Part shown: positions 17,432 to 26,619 of the stretch, in pieces
How the letters are laid out: each line of letters begins with the position of its first letter
Position numbering within the stretch: the first letter of the stretch is position 1
From: CAWDAQ01 sp963800325
GTDB lineage: Bacteria; Actinomycetota; Actinomycetes; Actinomycetales; Dermatophilaceae
DNA: 64,000 nucleotides
Assembly (NCBI GenBank): GCA_963800325.1
Contig: CAWDAQ010000002.1
Span: 124,001-188,000 of the forward strand
Direction of reading: 5' to 3'
Notes under the pieces: model-generated
Told to the model about the DNA's origin: nothing
The model's database searches: none
What the model saw: only the letters and a program-made list of their open reading frames with translations
Position numbers and translations under genes: made by a program

Positions 17432-17889
17432 TGGACCTCTACCAGGAGCTGATCCTCGACCACAGCAAGCGGCCCCGCCACGCCGGGCTCCGCGAGCCGT
17501 ACGACGCCGAGGTCCACCACGTCAACCCGACGTGCGGGGACGAGGTCACCCTCCGCGTCCGGATCGCGGGCGCGGGCGCGGGCGCCGTCGTCGAGGACGT
17601 CTCGTACGACGCGATGGGCTGCTCGATCTCCACGGCGTCCACCTCCGTCCTCGCCGAGGAGCTCATCGGCCGCCCGCTCGCCGAGGCCCTCGCCACCCAC
17701 GACGCCATGCGCGCGATGCTCACCTCCCGCGGTGAGGACCCCGGCGACGAGGAGGTCCTCGGCGACGGGGTCGCCCTCGCCGGGGTCGCCCGCTACCCGG
17801 CCCGGGTCAAGTGCGCCCTGCTGGGATGGATGGCGTTCACCGACGCGTTGCAGCAGGCAGGCACCACGACCGAAGGAGCACGACCATGA
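17431..17889 (+). CDS. sufU: Zinc-dependent sulfurtransferase SufU
   Basis: Accepts persulfide sulfur from SufS and hands it to SufB. The 152-residue NifU-N-like protein has the zinc ligands in NPTCGDE, AMGCSIS and ARVKCALLGW, with the aspartate after the first cysteine that marks SufU rather than IscU. The ATG overlaps the sufS stop by one base (TGATG). Its own stop overlaps the next gene as ATGA. Confidence 0.96.
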   Translation: MDLYQELILDHSKRPRHAGLREPYDAEVHHVNPTCGDEVTLRVRIAGAGAGAVVEDVSYDAMGCSISTASTSVLAEELIGRPLAEALATHDAMRAMLTSRGEDPGDEEVLGDGVALAGVARYPARVKCALLGWMAFTDALQQAGTTTEGARP

Positions 17890-18224
17890 CCGGCCCCGAC
17901 GCGGCCACCCAGTCCGCCCCGAACGTCGCCGACGTCGAGGAGGCGATGCGCGACGTCGTCGATCCCGAGCTCGGCATCAACGTCGTCGACCTCGGGCTCG
18001 TCTACGGCATCACCGTCGACCCGCAGGCCCACGCCGTCATCGACATGACGCTGACGTCCGCGGCGTGCCCGCTCACCGACGTCATCGAGGACCAGACCGC
18101 CCAGGCCCTCGAGGGTCTCGTCGCGACGCACCGGATCAACTGGGTCTGGATGCCGCCGTGGGGCCCGGACAAGATCACCGAGGACGGGCGGGAGCAGCTG
18201 CGCGCCCTCGGGTTCAACATCTGA
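17886..18224 (+). CDS. sufT: SufT/MIP18-family Fe-S assembly factor (DUF59)
   Basis: A 112-residue DUF59 (PaaD-like) protein: VDPELGINVVDLGLVYGI, SAACPLTDVIEDQ with the conserved cysteine, and WMPPWGPDKITEDGREQLRALGF. Proteins of this family help mature Fe-S clients rather than build the scaffold. It closes the sufRBD-Rieske-CSUT series. The ATG overlaps the sufU stop (ATGA). Confidence 0.94.
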   Translation: MTGPDAATQSAPNVADVEEAMRDVVDPELGINVVDLGLVYGITVDPQAHAVIDMTLTSAACPLTDVIEDQTAQALEGLVATHRINWVWMPPWGPDKITEDGREQLRALGFNI

Positions 18225-18844
18225 TCGGGCGGCAGCCCGCGCCGACGCGCCGGTCGCTCGAGGTCGCCCCCGAGCGGCTCGAGGGCTGGCTCGCCGGCTT
18301 CGCCGACCGGCACGACGGCGCGCAGGTCGAGACGGTCGACGGGAACCCCGGCGACACCGGCGGCAGCCCCGGCGAGGCGCTGATCGTCGCGACCGGCGGC
18401 GACGGTGCCGTCGCCCGCTGCTCCCGGTTCGACCACGACCCGCTCGCCGTCCTCCTCGTGCGGCGCGGCGGGTACGCCGTCGGCCTCGCGAGCGCCGGCC
18501 GGCTCACCGCCCACAAGAGCGGCACCCGCTACGTCCAGTCCCGCACCGCCGCCGGGGGCTGGTCCCAGCAGCGGTTCGCCCGCCGTCGTGGCAACCAGGC
18601 GGCCGAGCTCGTCCGGGTCGTCGCCGACCACGCCGTCCGGCTCGGCCTTCCCGGTGCCGCCGCCGGCCTCGTGCTCGGCGGGGACCGGGGGCTGGCCGCC
18701 GAGCTCGTCGCCGACCCACGGCTCGCCCCGCTCGTCGGGCTGCCGCGGCGGGAGCTGTTCGACGTCCCCGACCCCCGCCACGCCGTGCTCCAGCGGGCGG
18801 CCCGGCGGGGGAGGGCCGTCAGGATCGAGCTCACCGAGCCCTAG
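18221..18844 (+). CDS. acVLRF1-type peptidyl-tRNA hydrolase
   Basis: About 207 residues of the actinobacterial VLRF1 family, related to the release-factor-like domain of Vms1/ANKZF1, which frees peptides from stalled ribosomes. The catalytic segment is GTRYVQSRTAAGGWSQQRF followed by ARRRGNQA. The start is uncertain: there is no ATG, GTG or TTG near the conserved N-terminus (VAPERLEGWLAGFADRH). CTG 18221 overlaps the sufT stop as CTGA and fits the coupling seen elsewhere here; GTG 18158 would add 21 atypical residues inside sufT. A translation-rescue gene coupled to Fe-S assembly is unexpected but this neighbourhood is probably conserved in relatives. Confidence 0.82.
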   Translation: MIGRQPAPTRRSLEVAPERLEGWLAGFADRHDGAQVETVDGNPGDTGGSPGEALIVATGGDGAVARCSRFDHDPLAVLLVRRGGYAVGLASAGRLTAHKSGTRYVQSRTAAGGWSQQRFARRRGNQAAELVRVVADHAVRLGLPGAAAGLVLGGDRGLAAELVADPRLAPLVGLPRRELFDVPDPRHAVLQRAARRGRAVRIELTEP

Positions 18845-18847
18845 AGT
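18842..18847 (+). promoter_or_regulatory. Probable -10 element of the ABC-F gene
   Basis: TAGAGT overlapping the stop codon of the VLRF1 gene; it would start a leader of about 150 bases in front of the ABC-F gene. Confidence 0.4.
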
Positions 18848-18899
18848 GGGGGGTTGCGACCCCCTGCCCGGCCCCGCCCCGGCCCCTGCCGGACCCCGA

Positions 18900-18961
18900 C
18901 GGTCCGGTGTCGGACCGGATCGTCGGACCGGATCGACCCCGGGCAGCCCCAGCAACCGGAC
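18900..18961 (+). promoter_or_regulatory. Leader with competing hairpins before the ABC-F gene, attenuator-like
   Basis: CGGTCCG-GTGT-CGGACCG at 18900-18917 is a perfect 7-bp hairpin with a 4-base loop. The 13-mer GTCGGACCGGATC is tandemly repeated at 18909-18921 and 18922-18934, and GTCCGGT (18902-18908) can instead pair with ACCGGAC (18955-18961). The two folds exclude each other, as in attenuators. Confidence 0.45.
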
Positions 18962-19004
18962 ACCAGCACCAGACCCCAGACCCCGTGAGGAGCGTCCGTC
19001 CCCG

Positions 19005-19008
<4 letters not shown>
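18907..19008 (+). CDS. Possible 33-codon leader peptide of the ABC-F gene
   Basis: A GTG-initiated frame inside the structured leader, ending in a TGA that overlaps the ABC-F GTG start (GTGA at 19005-19008). It encodes a Pro/Arg/Gln-rich peptide with no recognisable domain and has only a weak ribosome-binding site. Leader peptides that sense stalled ribosomes are known for antibiotic-inducible ABC-F genes; this one is an inference from position and from the stop/start overlap. It could be chance. Confidence 0.3.
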
Positions 19009-20586
<1,578 letters not shown>

Positions 20587-20603
<17 letters not shown>

Positions 20604-21783
20604 GCCCGCCCGGCGCGGGGCGGACGACCTCGTGCGGGTACGCGGCGTCCCGGCCCTGGAAGGCGAGCACCGCCGGGTTGCGTACCACCCCGTCCTCGAT
20701 CTCGACCGCCCGGGAGAGGGTCGGGCTCGCCGCCCACGCGTCGGGGCCGTCCATGACGGCCTGGAGGAACGGCAGCAGGGCCTCGCTGTTCTCCCACGTC
20801 GCCGAGTTCCACAGGTAGGACGGGCTGTGGTCGACCGCGTAGTAGAGCACGCCGTCCCCGACGACGAAGGTCGGGTCCCCGAACGTCGTCGGCTGCGCCC
20901 AGCTGAACCCCATGCCGCGGTCGCACGAGACGTCGACCACCACCGAGCCGGGGGCGAACGCGTCCAGGTCGGCGTCGGTGAGCCAGATCTTCGGGTCCGC
21001 GGTGTCCTGGAGGACGCAGTTGACGACGACGTCGTGGCGGGCGAGGAACTCCGCCAGCGGCACCGGCCCGCCCCCGAGGAGCACGGTGTGCCCCTCGTGC
21101 CCCGCCTGTCCGTCGTCGTCGGGACCGGCGGGGCCCTCGAGGTGGACGATCCGTGCCGAGTGGATCGGGGCCGCGACCGCGGCCACCTCGCGGTGGGTGA
21201 GCACGTCGACGTCGAGCACCCCGAGCGCGGTGAGCGCGGTCACCGCCCCCCGGGCGGTCGCCCCGAACCCGAGGACCGCCGCGCTGAGCCGTCGCCCATA
21301 GGTCCCGGTCTGCCCGGCGAGGGTGAGCGCGTGGAGGACCGAGCAGTACCCGGCGAGCTCGTTGTTGGCGTGGAAGACGTGGAGGCTGAAGGCACCGTCG
21401 CGGGTCCAGTGGTGCATCGCCTCGAACGCGATGACGGTGAGCCGCCGGTCGATCGCGAGCTGGGTCAGCTCGGGGTCCTGGACGCAGTGCGGCCAGCCCC
21501 AGAGCACCTGCCCCGCGCGCATCTCCTCGACGTCGCTCAGCGTGGGCTTCGGCTGCAGCACGACGTCGGACCCGGCGAGCACCCGTTCCCGGGGGAGCAC
21601 GGCCGCGACCCACCGGGCGAGGTCGTCGTCGGGCATCCCGAACGGCTCGCCGTACCCCCGCTCGAGGACGATCCGCGACCGCAGCCGGTCCGGGACCCGG
21701 TGCAGGTGCAGCGGGTGGATCGGGAGGCGGCGCTCGTTCTCCTTGCGGGAGCGACCCATGACTCCGAGACGCAGTGGCTCCAC
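20587..21783 (-). CDS. Alanine dehydrogenase/PNT-family oxidoreductase, possibly N5-(carboxyethyl)ornithine synthase-like
   Basis: A 398-residue two-domain protein. The N-terminal half has the AlaDH/PNT substrate domain (GVMGRSRKENERRLPIHP, with K and R at the pyruvate-binding positions) and the central part a Rossmann domain with VLGFGATARGAV. The closest named family I can recall is N5-(carboxyethyl)ornithine synthase, an NADPH-dependent imine reductase, but alanopine- or saccharopine-type activities cannot be excluded. It starts at GTG 21783, 6 bases after TACGCT, probably leaderless, and is divergent from the sulfite reductase operon. Ends inside the convergent ABC-F gene. Confidence 0.7.
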
Positions 21784-21789
21784 GCCCTG

Positions 21790-21795
21790 AGCGTA
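21790..21795 (-). promoter_or_regulatory. -10 element of the leaderless AlaDH/PNT-like gene
   Basis: TACGCT followed by 6 bases and the GTG start. Confidence 0.55.
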
Positions 21796-21832
21796 GGCTC
21801 CGGACCGGGACTCGGGGACACAAACCGCTCAC

Positions 21833-21858
21833 ATAATGGACCGTTATGCATTGCATAA
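21833..21858. promoter_or_regulatory. Operator-like palindromes in the sir promoter
   Basis: TTATGCA-T-TGCATAA (21844-21858) is a palindrome with perfect 7-bp arms; it overlaps a second inverted repeat ATAA-N7-TTAT (21833-21847). It covers the expected -35 region of the sir promoter, so a repressor of sulfur assimilation is the likely ligand. The AT-richness is striking in this genome. Confidence 0.6.
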
Positions 21859-21867
21859 CCGACCGAC

Positions 21868-21873
21868 TACTCT
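21868..21873 (+). promoter_or_regulatory. -10 element of the leaderless sir operon
   Basis: TACTCT with 6 bases to GTG 21880; no ribosome-binding site. Confidence 0.6.
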
Positions 21874-21879
21874 GGTCGC

Positions 21880-23550
21880 GTGACGACGACCACCACCCGC
21901 CCCACCCGGTCCACCTCGAACGGCGCCTGGGCGGACGGCGACCGCAGTCCGCTCAACGACGCCGAGGCCCTCAAGCAGCGCGACGACGGCCTCACCGTCC
22001 GCGCCCGGATCCTCGAGACGTACGCCCGTGAGGGGTTCGCCTCCATCCCCGCGGACGACCTGCGCCAGCGGATGAAGTGGTGGGGCCTGTACACCCAGCG
22101 CCGTCCCGGGATCGACGGCGGCCAGACCGCGACCCTCGAGCCGGGCGAGCTCGAGGACGAGTACTTCATGATGCGCGTCCGCAGCGACGGCGGGGCCCTG
22201 ACCGGCGCCCAGCTGCGCACCGTCGCCGGCATCTCCACCGAGTTCGCCCGGGACACCGCCGACATCTCCGACCGGCAGAACATCCAGCTGCACTGGGTCC
22301 GGATCGAGGACGTCCCCGAGATCTGGCGTCGGCTCGAGGACGTCGGTCTCACCACGGCCGAGGCCTGCGGGGACGCCCCCCGGGTCGTGCTCGGGTCCCC
22401 GGTGGCGGGCATCGCCGCGGACGAGGTGGTCGACGGCACCCCCGCGATCCGGGAGATCGTCGAGCGCCACATCGGCTCCCCGGAGTTCTCCAACCTGCCG
22501 CGGAAGTTCAAGTCGGCCGTCTCCGGCTCCCCGAGCCTCGACGTCGCCCACGAGATCAACGACATCTCCTTCGTCGGCGTCCACCACCCCGAGCACGGCC
22601 CGGGCTTCGACCTCTGGGTCGGCGGCGGGCTGTCGACGAACCCGAAGTTCGCCCAGCGCCTCGGCGCCTGGGTCCCCCTGGAGGAGGTCGCGGAGGTGTG
22701 GGCCGGCGTCGTCGGGATCTTCCGGGACCACGGCTACCGGCGGCTGCGCAACCGCGCCCGGCTGAAGTTCCTGCTCGCCGACTGGGGCCCCGAGCGGTTC
22801 CGTGAGGTCCTCGAGCGGGACTACCTCGGCCGCGGGCTCGTCGACGGACCGGCCCCCGAGGAGCCGAGCGCGCACCGCCGGGACCACATCGGGGTCCACC
22901 CGCAGCAGGACGGCAACGTCTGGGTCGGCGTCGCCCCGCTCGCCGGCCGCGTCAGCGGCTCGACCCTCACCCGGGTCGCCCACCTCGCCGAGCGGCACGG
23001 CTCCGGACGGGTCCGGCTCACCGCCCACCAGAAGCTCCTCGTGCTCGACGTCCGCCCGGAGGAGGCCGAGCAGCTCGTCGCCGGGCTCGAGGAGGCCGGC
23101 CTGCCGGCGCGGCCGAGCGAGTGGCGTCGCGGCGTCATGGCCTGCACGGGGATCGAGTTCTGCAAGCTCGCGCTCGTCGAGACCAAGGCCCGCGCCCGCA
23201 CCGTCGTCGAGGACCTCGAGCGCCGGCTGCCCGACCTCGACGTCCCGTTCAGCATCCACGTCAACGGCTGCCCCAACGCGTGCGCCCGCACCCAGGTCGC
23301 CGACGTCGGCCTCAAGGGCATGGTCACCAAGGGCGAGGACGGCGAGCTCGTCGAGGTCTTCCAGGTCCACCTCGGGGGACGGCTCGGGGCCTCCCCGGCG
23401 CTGGCCCGCAAGACCCGGGCCCTGAAGGTCCCCGCGACCGAGCTGCCCGACTACGTCGAGCGGCTCGCCCACCGCTACCTCGACCAGCGGGGCGAGGGCG
23501 AGTCGTTCGCCGACTGGGCCCACCGCGCCGACGAAGGGGACCTGCGGTGA
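21880..23550 (+). CDS. sir: Ferredoxin-dependent assimilatory sulfite reductase (NirA/SirA type)
   Basis: Reduces sulfite to sulfide using siroheme coupled to a [4Fe-4S] cluster. The 556-residue protein has the cluster ligands in CTGIEFC and NGCPNAC, and the conserved KWWGLYTQR. Tyr71 and Cys163 (in AEACGD) have the same spacing as the Tyr69-Cys161 crosslinked pair of M. tuberculosis NirA, which supports sulfite rather than nitrite as substrate. The downstream cysH and siroheme genes say the same. First gene of a five-gene operon joined entirely by 4-base GTGA overlaps. GTG 21880 lies 6 bases after a -10 element, so it is probably leaderless. Confidence 0.95.
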   Translation: MTTTTTRPTRSTSNGAWADGDRSPLNDAEALKQRDDGLTVRARILETYAREGFASIPADDLRQRMKWWGLYTQRRPGIDGGQTATLEPGELEDEYFMMRVRSDGGALTGAQLRTVAGISTEFARDTADISDRQNIQLHWVRIEDVPEIWRRLEDVGLTTAEACGDAPRVVLGSPVAGIAADEVVDGTPAIREIVERHIGSPEFSNLPRKFKSAVSGSPSLDVAHEINDISFVGVHHPEHGPGFDLWVGGGLSTNPKFAQRLGAWVPLEEVAEVWAGVVGIFRDHGYRRLRNRARLKFLLADWGPERFREVLERDYLGRGLVDGPAPEEPSAHRRDHIGVHPQQDGNVWVGVAPLAGRVSGSTLTRVAHLAERHGSGRVRLTAHQKLLVLDVRPEEAEQLVAGLEEAGLPARPSEWRRGVMACTGIEFCKLALVETKARARTVVEDLERRLPDLDVPFSIHVNGCPNACARTQVADVGLKGMVTKGEDGELVEVFQVHLGGRLGASPALARKTRALKVPATELPDYVERLAHRYLDQRGEGESFADWAHRADEGDLR

Positions 23551-23753
23551 GCCGGCACGTCACCCCCGTCTACCACTGCCCGTTCTGCGCCGAGGAGGAC
23601 CTGCGCCCGGTCGAGGAGCCGTACGGCGCCTGGGCCTGCGAGGCCTGCGCGCGCGTTTTCACCGTCTCCCTGGTGCGGGTCGCCGAGGAGCAGATCCCCG
23701 GCCGGGTCGCCGCCACCCCCGGCGCCGGGTCGGCGGCACGGGAGGAGCCGTGA
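23547..23753 (+). CDS. Small zinc-ribbon protein of the sulfite reductase operon
   Basis: A 68-residue protein with two CxxC knuckles (HCPFCAEED and ACEACARVF) 19 to 20 residues apart, forming one zinc ribbon, then a short tail. No enzyme motif is present. It overlaps sir and cysH by four bases on each side, so it is made in step with them. A small protein at this position is common in actinobacterial sir-cysH operons and is generally unnamed. A role as a sulfite reductase accessory, sulfide or metal chaperone, or regulator is conceivable, but nothing in the sequence decides. Confidence 0.85.
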   Translation: MSRHVTPVYHCPFCAEEDLRPVEEPYGAWACEACARVFTVSLVRVAEEQIPGRVAATPGAGSAAREEP

Positions 23754-24481
23754 CCGCCACGGTCACCGAGCTGCGCGAGGTCGTCGCCGACGCCGCGGCC
23801 CGGTTCGCCGAGCGGGAGTCGGCGGCCCGCACCCACGAGCAGCGGGTCGAGCTCACCCGGGACGTGCTGCGCTGGTTCGCCGAGGCCTTCGCCGACCGGG
23901 GGACCGTCGCGAGCTCGATGGGGGACGTCGTCCTCGTCCACCTCGTCGGCACCACGACGTCCGACGCCGACGTCTTCTTCCTCGACACCGGGTACCACTT
24001 CGCCGAGACCCTCGGCACGCGGGACGCCTACGCCGCGATGCTCCCGGTCCGGATCCGCACGATCCTGCCGCGGCTGACGGTGCCCCAGCAGGACGCGGTC
24101 CACGGGCCGCGGCTGCACGACCGGGACCCGGACGCCTGCTGCGCGATGCGGAAGGTCGAGCCGCTCAACCGTGCCCTGGAGGGCTACGACGCCTGGGCCT
24201 CGGGGATGCGCCGCGCCGACACCGCCGGCCGCAGCGGGATCGACGTCGTCGGGTGGGACGAGCGCCGCGGGCTGGTCAAGGTCAACCCGATCGCGTTCTG
24301 GACCGACGCCGACGTCGAGCGGTACGTCGCCGAGCACGGGGTGTTCCAGAACCCGCTCACCGAGAGCGGCTACACCTCGATCGGCTGCGCCCCGTGCACC
24401 CGCCCGGTCGCCGAGGGCGAGGACGCCCGCGCGGGCCGCTGGTCGGGGCGGGCCAAGGTCGAGTGCGGGTTGCACACGTGA
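23750..24481 (+). CDS. cysH: Adenylyl-sulfate (APS) reductase
   Basis: Reduces adenylyl sulfate to sulfite and AMP. The 243-residue protein has the PAPS/APS reductase fold with the DVFFLDTGYHF segment, and the two cysteine pairs DACCAMRKVEPL and GCAPCTRP that ligate the [4Fe-4S] cluster of the APS-specific, plant/actinobacterial type. The C-terminal KVECGLH holds the catalytic cysteine. GGAGGAG sits directly before the GTG, and both ends overlap neighbours by GTGA. Confidence 0.95.
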   Translation: MTATVTELREVVADAAARFAERESAARTHEQRVELTRDVLRWFAEAFADRGTVASSMGDVVLVHLVGTTTSDADVFFLDTGYHFAETLGTRDAYAAMLPVRIRTILPRLTVPQQDAVHGPRLHDRDPDACCAMRKVEPLNRALEGYDAWASGMRRADTAGRSGIDVVGWDERRGLVKVNPIAFWTDADVERYVAEHGVFQNPLTESGYTSIGCAPCTRPVAEGEDARAGRWSGRAKVECGLHT

Positions 24482-25791
24482 GCGCCCCCGGCTACCCGCT
24501 CGCGCTCGACGTCCGCGGCCGCCGGACGGTCGTCGTCGGCGGCGGTCCCGTCGCCGCCCGGCGCGCCCGCGGCCTGCTCGACGCCGGCGCCGCCGTCACC
24601 GTGGTCGCGCCCGCGGTCTGCGAGGACCTGCGCGACCTCGTCGACGCCGGCGAGGTCACCCTCGTCGCGCGCGACTACCTGCCTCCGGACCTGCTCGAGC
24701 CCGAGCCCGCCTGGCTGGTCCACACCGCGACCGGGGACCGGGACGTCGACGCGGCGGTCGCCGCGCACGCCGAGGCCACCCGGGTCTGGTGCGTGCGGGC
24801 CGACGACGCGGCGGCCTCGACCGCGTGGACCCCCGCGGTCGCCCGCGGCCGGGACGGCTCCGCGGCCGAGGGGGTCACCGTCGCCGTCACCGCGGGCCGG
24901 GACCCGCGGCGCGCGGTCGCCGTCCGCGACGCCGTCCTCGCCGGCCTCGACGCCGGCACCCTGCCGGTGCGTCGCGTCCGGGGCCGTGACCCGCGGGGCG
25001 CGGGTCGCCCCGGACGCGTGGCGCTCGTCGGCGGTGGGCCCGGCGAGGAGGGTCTGCTCACCGTCCGCGGCCGGCAGCTGCTCGCGGCCGCCGACGTCGT
25101 CGTCACCGACCGGCTCGGGCCCCGCTCGGTCGTCAGCGGCCTCGGCGACGACGTCGAGGTCGTCGACGTCGGCAAGACGCCCGGCAACCACCCGGTACCG
25201 CAGCACCGCATCAACGAGATCCTCGTCGAGCACGCCCGCCGGGGCCGCGACGTCGTCCGCCTCAAGGGCGGGGACCCCTTCGTCCTCGGCCGCGGTGGCG
25301 AGGAGGCCCTGCACTGCGCCGCCCACGGCGTGCCCGTCGAGGTCGTCCCCGGCGTGACGAGCGCGGTCTCGGTGCCCGCGGCGGCCGGGATCCCCGTCAC
25401 CCACCGTGGCGTCACCGCCTCCTTCGTCGTCGCCTCCGGACACGACGGTCCCGCCGAGGTGCTCGACGCGTGCCGGGACGCCCCGCCCGGGGCGACGCTC
25501 GTGCTCCTCATGGGGGTGACCCGGATCGCCGACACCGCCGCCGGGCTCGTCGCCGCCGGGCGGCGCGCCGACACGCCGGTCGCCGTCGTCGAGTCCGGGT
25601 GGACCCCGCGGCAGCGCACCACGTGGTCCACGCTCGCCGAAGTCGGCGAGGACGTCCTTGCCGCGGGCGTCCGCCCGCCCGCCGTCGTCGTCGTCGGCGA
25701 CGTCGTCTCGGTGGGGCGCGCCATCGCCGGCGATCCCCCCACGCGCGCGACGGCGTCCACGGACCCGGCGGCCCGGGTGCCGGCGCCGTGA
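24478..25791 (+). CDS. cysG: Siroheme synthase: precorrin-2 dehydrogenase fused to uroporphyrinogen-III C-methyltransferase
   Basis: Makes the siroheme precursor for the upstream sulfite reductase. The 437-residue protein joins an N-terminal NAD-binding dehydrogenase domain (VVVGGGPVAARRA near residue 20, to about 165) to a C-terminal SUMT methyltransferase domain with VALVGGGPGEEGLLT, VRLKGGDPFVLGRGGEE and the VPGVTSA and GIPVTHRG motifs. The third activity, chelatase, is supplied by the next gene rather than by this protein alone. GTG overlaps the cysH stop by four bases. Confidence 0.94.
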   Translation: MSAPGYPLALDVRGRRTVVVGGGPVAARRARGLLDAGAAVTVVAPAVCEDLRDLVDAGEVTLVARDYLPPDLLEPEPAWLVHTATGDRDVDAAVAAHAEATRVWCVRADDAAASTAWTPAVARGRDGSAAEGVTVAVTAGRDPRRAVAVRDAVLAGLDAGTLPVRRVRGRDPRGAGRPGRVALVGGGPGEEGLLTVRGRQLLAAADVVVTDRLGPRSVVSGLGDDVEVVDVGKTPGNHPVPQHRINEILVEHARRGRDVVRLKGGDPFVLGRGGEEALHCAAHGVPVEVVPGVTSAVSVPAAAGIPVTHRGVTASFVVASGHDGPAEVLDACRDAPPGATLVLLMGVTRIADTAAGLVAAGRRADTPVAVVESGWTPRQRTTWSTLAEVGEDVLAAGVRPPAVVVVGDVVSVGRAIAGDPPTRATASTDPAARVPAP

Positions 25792-26546
25792 CGGGCCCGT
25801 CGGCCGTGCCCTCGCGGGCGCGGGCCACCCGGGCCGCGCCGGACGCCCCCGTGGTCCTGCTCGCCCACGGCTCCCCGGACCCGCGCCACGGGGAGGGCGT
25901 CGACGCGCTCGCGACCCGGCTCGGCGCGCTCGTCCCCGACCGGGAGGTCGTCTCCGCCTACCTCGACCACCACGGCCCGACGCCCGCCCAGGTCGGGCGC
26001 AGCCTCCCCGGCGGCGTCGTCGTGCCCGTGCTCCTCACCCCCGCCTACCACGCGCGCGTCGACGTGCCCGAGGCCGTCGCCGCCATGGGCGCCGCCCGCG
26101 GACGCGACTTCGTCGCCGCGGCGCCCCTCGGCCCGCACCCGATGCTGCTCGACGCGGCGGCGGAGCTGCTCGCCGCCGCCGGGAGGGTCCCCGACCCCGC
26201 CGCTGCCGTCGTCCTCTACGCCGCCGGGTCCTCCGAGAGCGCCGCCGTCGGCTCGGTCGAGCGCACCCTCGCCGAGCACCCGCCGGCCGGGACGCCCGGG
26301 TGGGGGCCGTGGGCGGTCGCGGCCCTCGACGGCGGCCGGCGCCTGCCCGCCGTCCTCGCCGGGCTCCGGTCCGGGACCGCGCCCCCGGACCGGGTGCTCG
26401 CGGCCGCGTTCACCGTCGCCGAGGGCGTGCTGCGCGACCGGATGGCGGACCGCTGCGCCGAGCACGGCGTCGAGCTCGTCCCCGGAGCCCTCGGGCACAC
26501 CGAGGCGCTCGCGCGGCTCGCCCTGCTGCGCGCCGAGGCCTGCTGA
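25788..26546 (+). CDS. Sirohydrochlorin ferrochelatase (CbiX/SirB-like)
   Basis: A 252-residue protein with two CbiX-like halves. The N-terminal half has LLAHGSPDPRHGEGV with the metal-binding histidine and VVVPVLLTPAYHARVDVPEA with the second histidine. It should insert iron into sirohydrochlorin, completing siroheme; cobalt for cobalamin is the alternative, made less likely by the operon. GTG overlaps the cysG stop. It is the last gene before a strong hairpin. Confidence 0.9.
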   Translation: MTGPSAVPSRARATRAAPDAPVVLLAHGSPDPRHGEGVDALATRLGALVPDREVVSAYLDHHGPTPAQVGRSLPGGVVVPVLLTPAYHARVDVPEAVAAMGAARGRDFVAAAPLGPHPMLLDAAAELLAAAGRVPDPAAAVVLYAAGSSESAAVGSVERTLAEHPPAGTPGWGPWAVAALDGGRRLPAVLAGLRSGTAPPDRVLAAAFTVAEGVLRDRMADRCAEHGVELVPGALGHTEALARLALLRAEAC

Positions 26547-26549
26547 CCG

Positions 26550-26572
26550 GCCGCCGGGGAATCCCCGGCGGC
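26550..26572 (+). terminator. Hairpin terminator after the sulfite reductase operon
   Basis: GCCGCCGGGG-AAT-CCCCGGCGGC is a perfect 10-bp stem with a 3-base loop, starting a few bases after the ferrochelatase stop. There is no U-tract. Confidence 0.7.
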
Positions 26573-26619
26573 GGGGCGCTGTTGACCCCGGCGGTCACAG
26601 GACGAGAGCGAGGAGCAGG

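Noticed and set aside
18158..18220. GTG 18158 as the VLRF1 start
   Set aside because: It adds 21 residues with no family match and overlaps sufT by 67 bases without a ribosome-binding site. The CTG at 18221 fits better, but this remains open.
21880..23550. Nitrite reductase as the product of the siroheme enzyme gene
   Set aside because: The Tyr-Cys pair, the APS reductase and siroheme genes in the operon and the lack of nitrate genes favour sulfite.
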